Part shown: positions 5,058 through 5,926 of the stretch, piece after piece
Position numbering within the stretch: the first letter of the stretch is position 1
How the letters are laid out: each line of letters starts with the position of its first letter
NCBI GenBank assembly: GCA_050303335.1
Contig: JBNLBN010000038.1
Location: 1-5,926 of the forward strand
DNA: 5,926 nt
DNA from: Bilamarchaeum sp050303335
GTDB taxonomy: Archaea > Micrarchaeota > Micrarchaeia > Anstonellales > Bilamarchaeaceae
Reading direction: 5' to 3'
Notes under the pieces: model-generated
Told to the model about the DNA's origin: nothing
Database searches by the model: none
Seen by the model: the letters and a program-made list of their open reading frames with translations, nothing else
Position numbers and translations under genes: made by a program

Positions 5058-5734
5058 ATGCTGACAAACACTCCCCTTTTCTTTTCCAGGATGTCGCCGT
5101 TTTCGGCCATCAGCCTGATAACCGCGGTCACACCGTCAAAATCAAGCTTGGTAGAATCAGTTATCTGTTTTATTCCCATCTCGCCATGGAGCGATTTTTC
5201 AATTTCCTTGCGGGTCTTGTCAAAATACTCCTTTGTAACAACATAGAATTTGCCGTCGAATCCCTTTATCCCTATTATGTCGCCGCTTTTCATCTCCTCT
5301 GCATACTTCTTGGAAAGGCGGAATGCCTCGTTCTTGTCGTTAATGGTCAGGAATCCCTTCTGGAGCTCCTGCGGCGCCTTCTCTTCCTTTCCCTTGATAA
5401 GAGAATAGACGTCCGCATTGATATTATAGACTCCGTTTGGGTATTTCTTTCCCTTAAAAAGTGTTACCAGGTTCTTCTTGCCCAGATCCTTCAGGATTAT
5501 CCTCTCTGCTTCCGTGAATTCGCTCTCGACCGTTTCAGGAACCCTCCGCTCGAACTTTATGTCGAGAAGTTTCCTGATCACGGCTATTTCTGCCTCCTTG
5601 ATGGTCACTGCCTGAGGCACTACCAAAAAGCCCTCCTTCAGCCTGTATATCTCAGCCTCGTCGTATTCCTCGTACTCCTTTGGAAGCTCAAGATAGGTCT
5701 TGCCGTCTTTTTTAACAATTGGGCTTTTTGCCAT
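5054..5734 (-). CDS. Putative DNA-binding protein: AbrB-like start, winged-helix-like parts
   Basis: 226 residues; not a family I can name. Residues 1-40 (IVKKDGKTYLELPKEY ... GFLVVP) read like a short AbrB/MraZ-type beta hairpin domain. Residues 74-105 (AERIILKDLGKK then KKYPNGVYNI) look like a winged-helix recognition helix and wing. The C-terminal half has GDIIGIKGFDGKFYVVTK (about 151-168) and ends with a second winged-helix-like unit (GVTAVIRLMAENGDILEKKR, then GVFVSI). The assignments are by pattern only. It is likely cytoplasmic, with no membrane segment. The HD phosphohydrolase starts inside its stop codon (ATGA), so the two are co-expressed and the protein may regulate or partner the enzyme. 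The ATG at 5734 lies about 27 bp from a TATA-like box, consistent with leaderless translation. Confidence 0.72.
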   Translation of the reverse strand: MAKSPIVKKDGKTYLELPKEYEEYDEAEIYRLKEGFLVVPQAVTIKEAEIAVIRKLLDIKFERRVPETVESEFTEAERIILKDLGKKNLVTLFKGKKYPNGVYNINADVYSLIKGKEEKAPQELQKGFLTINDKNEAFRLSKKYAEEMKSGDIIGIKGFDGKFYVVTKEYFDKTRKEIEKSLHGEMGIKQITDSTKLDFDGVTAVIRLMAENGDILEKKRGVFVSI

Positions 5735-5756
5735 GCAGTAATATCTAGTGAATCAC

Positions 5757-5763
5757 TTTTAAG
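5757..5763 (-). promoter_or_regulatory. TATA-like box of the putative regulator-HD operon
   Basis: On the minus strand this reads CTTAAAA, centred about 27 bp upstream of the ATG at 5734, so the transcript is probably leaderless. It overlaps the stop codon (5759-5761) of the preceding gene on the same strand, showing how tight the spacing is. Confidence 0.4.
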
Positions 5764-5926
5764 CAAATACCCTTGCCCTCGGGTTCTTCCTCACCGGAGG
5801 GGGCGGGCTGACCTTTCCAGTCTTGATCCTTTCCATTGACTGGACAAGCTGTAGCGTGTGCTTTCCGAATTCGCTGAGCCTTCCATGCTGGTCCCTCTCG
5901 TCTGCAACGACATCCTTCAGTCCTGC
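5759..5926 (-). CDS. C-terminal end of an unidentified protein
   Basis: Partial gene running in from the right edge: 55 codons and a TAA stop at 5761-5759. The visible part begins AGLKDVVADERDQHGRLSEF, continues with a probable helix (GKHTLQLVQSMERI), then a proline-rich stretch (VSPPPPVRKNP), and ends RARVFA. A basic, proline-rich tail after a helix is typical of an unstructured C terminus. I do not recognise the family. The frame is open across the whole segment, and codon use (AAG, AGG, GAA) resembles that of the neighbouring genes. The next gene on this strand starts 24 bp downstream with its own TATA-like box overlapping this stop. Confidence 0.6.
   Translation of the reverse strand, partial: AGLKDVVADERDQHGRLSEFGKHTLQLVQSMERIKTGKVSPPPPVRKNPRARVFA

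Noticed and set aside
5186..5839. Long plus-strand open frame of 217 codons
   Set aside because: It is wholly antisense to the putative DNA-binding gene and runs into the next minus-strand gene. The translation has no recognisable motifs, and the minus strand has a good promoter, start and operon overlap.
1..5926. CRISPR array, transposon, phage or integration site at the tRNA
   Set aside because: No spaced direct repeats, transposase or integrase-like protein is visible. The tRNA 3' end is not repeated elsewhere in the window as far as I can see.

Overview
The window looks like a compact archaeal chromosome segment. Four things point to Archaea. There is a Leu tRNA gene with an intron just after the anticodon, ending at a bulge-helix-bulge-like site. 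There is a 52-residue Sec61-beta/SecG-type translocon subunit. There is a PAC2-family protein and a PIN protein of the archaeal Fcf1-like kind. Finally, TATA-like boxes sit about 26-28 bp upstream of several start codons, as expected for leaderless transcripts. I cannot fix the lineage by eye; a Micrarchaeota/DPANN or Thermoplasmata-like archaeon would fit the small intergenic gaps and mid-range GC, but this is a guess.

Layout. At the left edge, on the minus strand, is the start of a truncated lipoprotein-like gene whose mature part opens with x-Ala-Gly tripeptide repeats. A 130-bp divergent spacer separates it from a tight plus-strand operon: a PIN-domain nuclease, a small one-pass membrane protein (4-nt ATGA overlap) and an M24 Xaa-Pro-peptidase-like metalloenzyme (1-nt gap, strong Shine-Dalgarno). 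Next comes the intron-containing tRNA-Leu(UAA), whose 3' end lies 2 nt from the stop codon of a convergent small hypothetical gene. That gene is divergent from an NfsB-like nitroreductase, which in turn overlaps tail-to-tail with the PAC2-family gene. The PAC2 gene and the Sec61-beta gene diverge from a 54-bp spacer with one central TATA-like box. Sec61-beta overlaps tail-to-tail by 47 bp with an HD-domain dNTPase-like phosphohydrolase, which follows, with a 4-nt ATGA overlap, a predicted DNA-binding protein. The right edge holds the C-terminal end of an unidentified minus-strand gene.

How the genes work together. Most are housekeeping: tRNA supply, RNA processing (PIN), peptide turnover (M24), proteasome-related chaperoning (PAC2), protein export (Sec61-beta), and nucleotide metabolism (HD phosphohydrolase beside a putative regulator). 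I see no CRISPR array, transposon, phage gene or obvious defence island. The points worth a second look are the tRNA intron with paired inverted hexamers, the shared divergent promoter, the long antisense overlap at the Sec61-beta gene, the putative regulator paired with the HD enzyme, and the repeat-bearing lipoprotein cut by the window edge.
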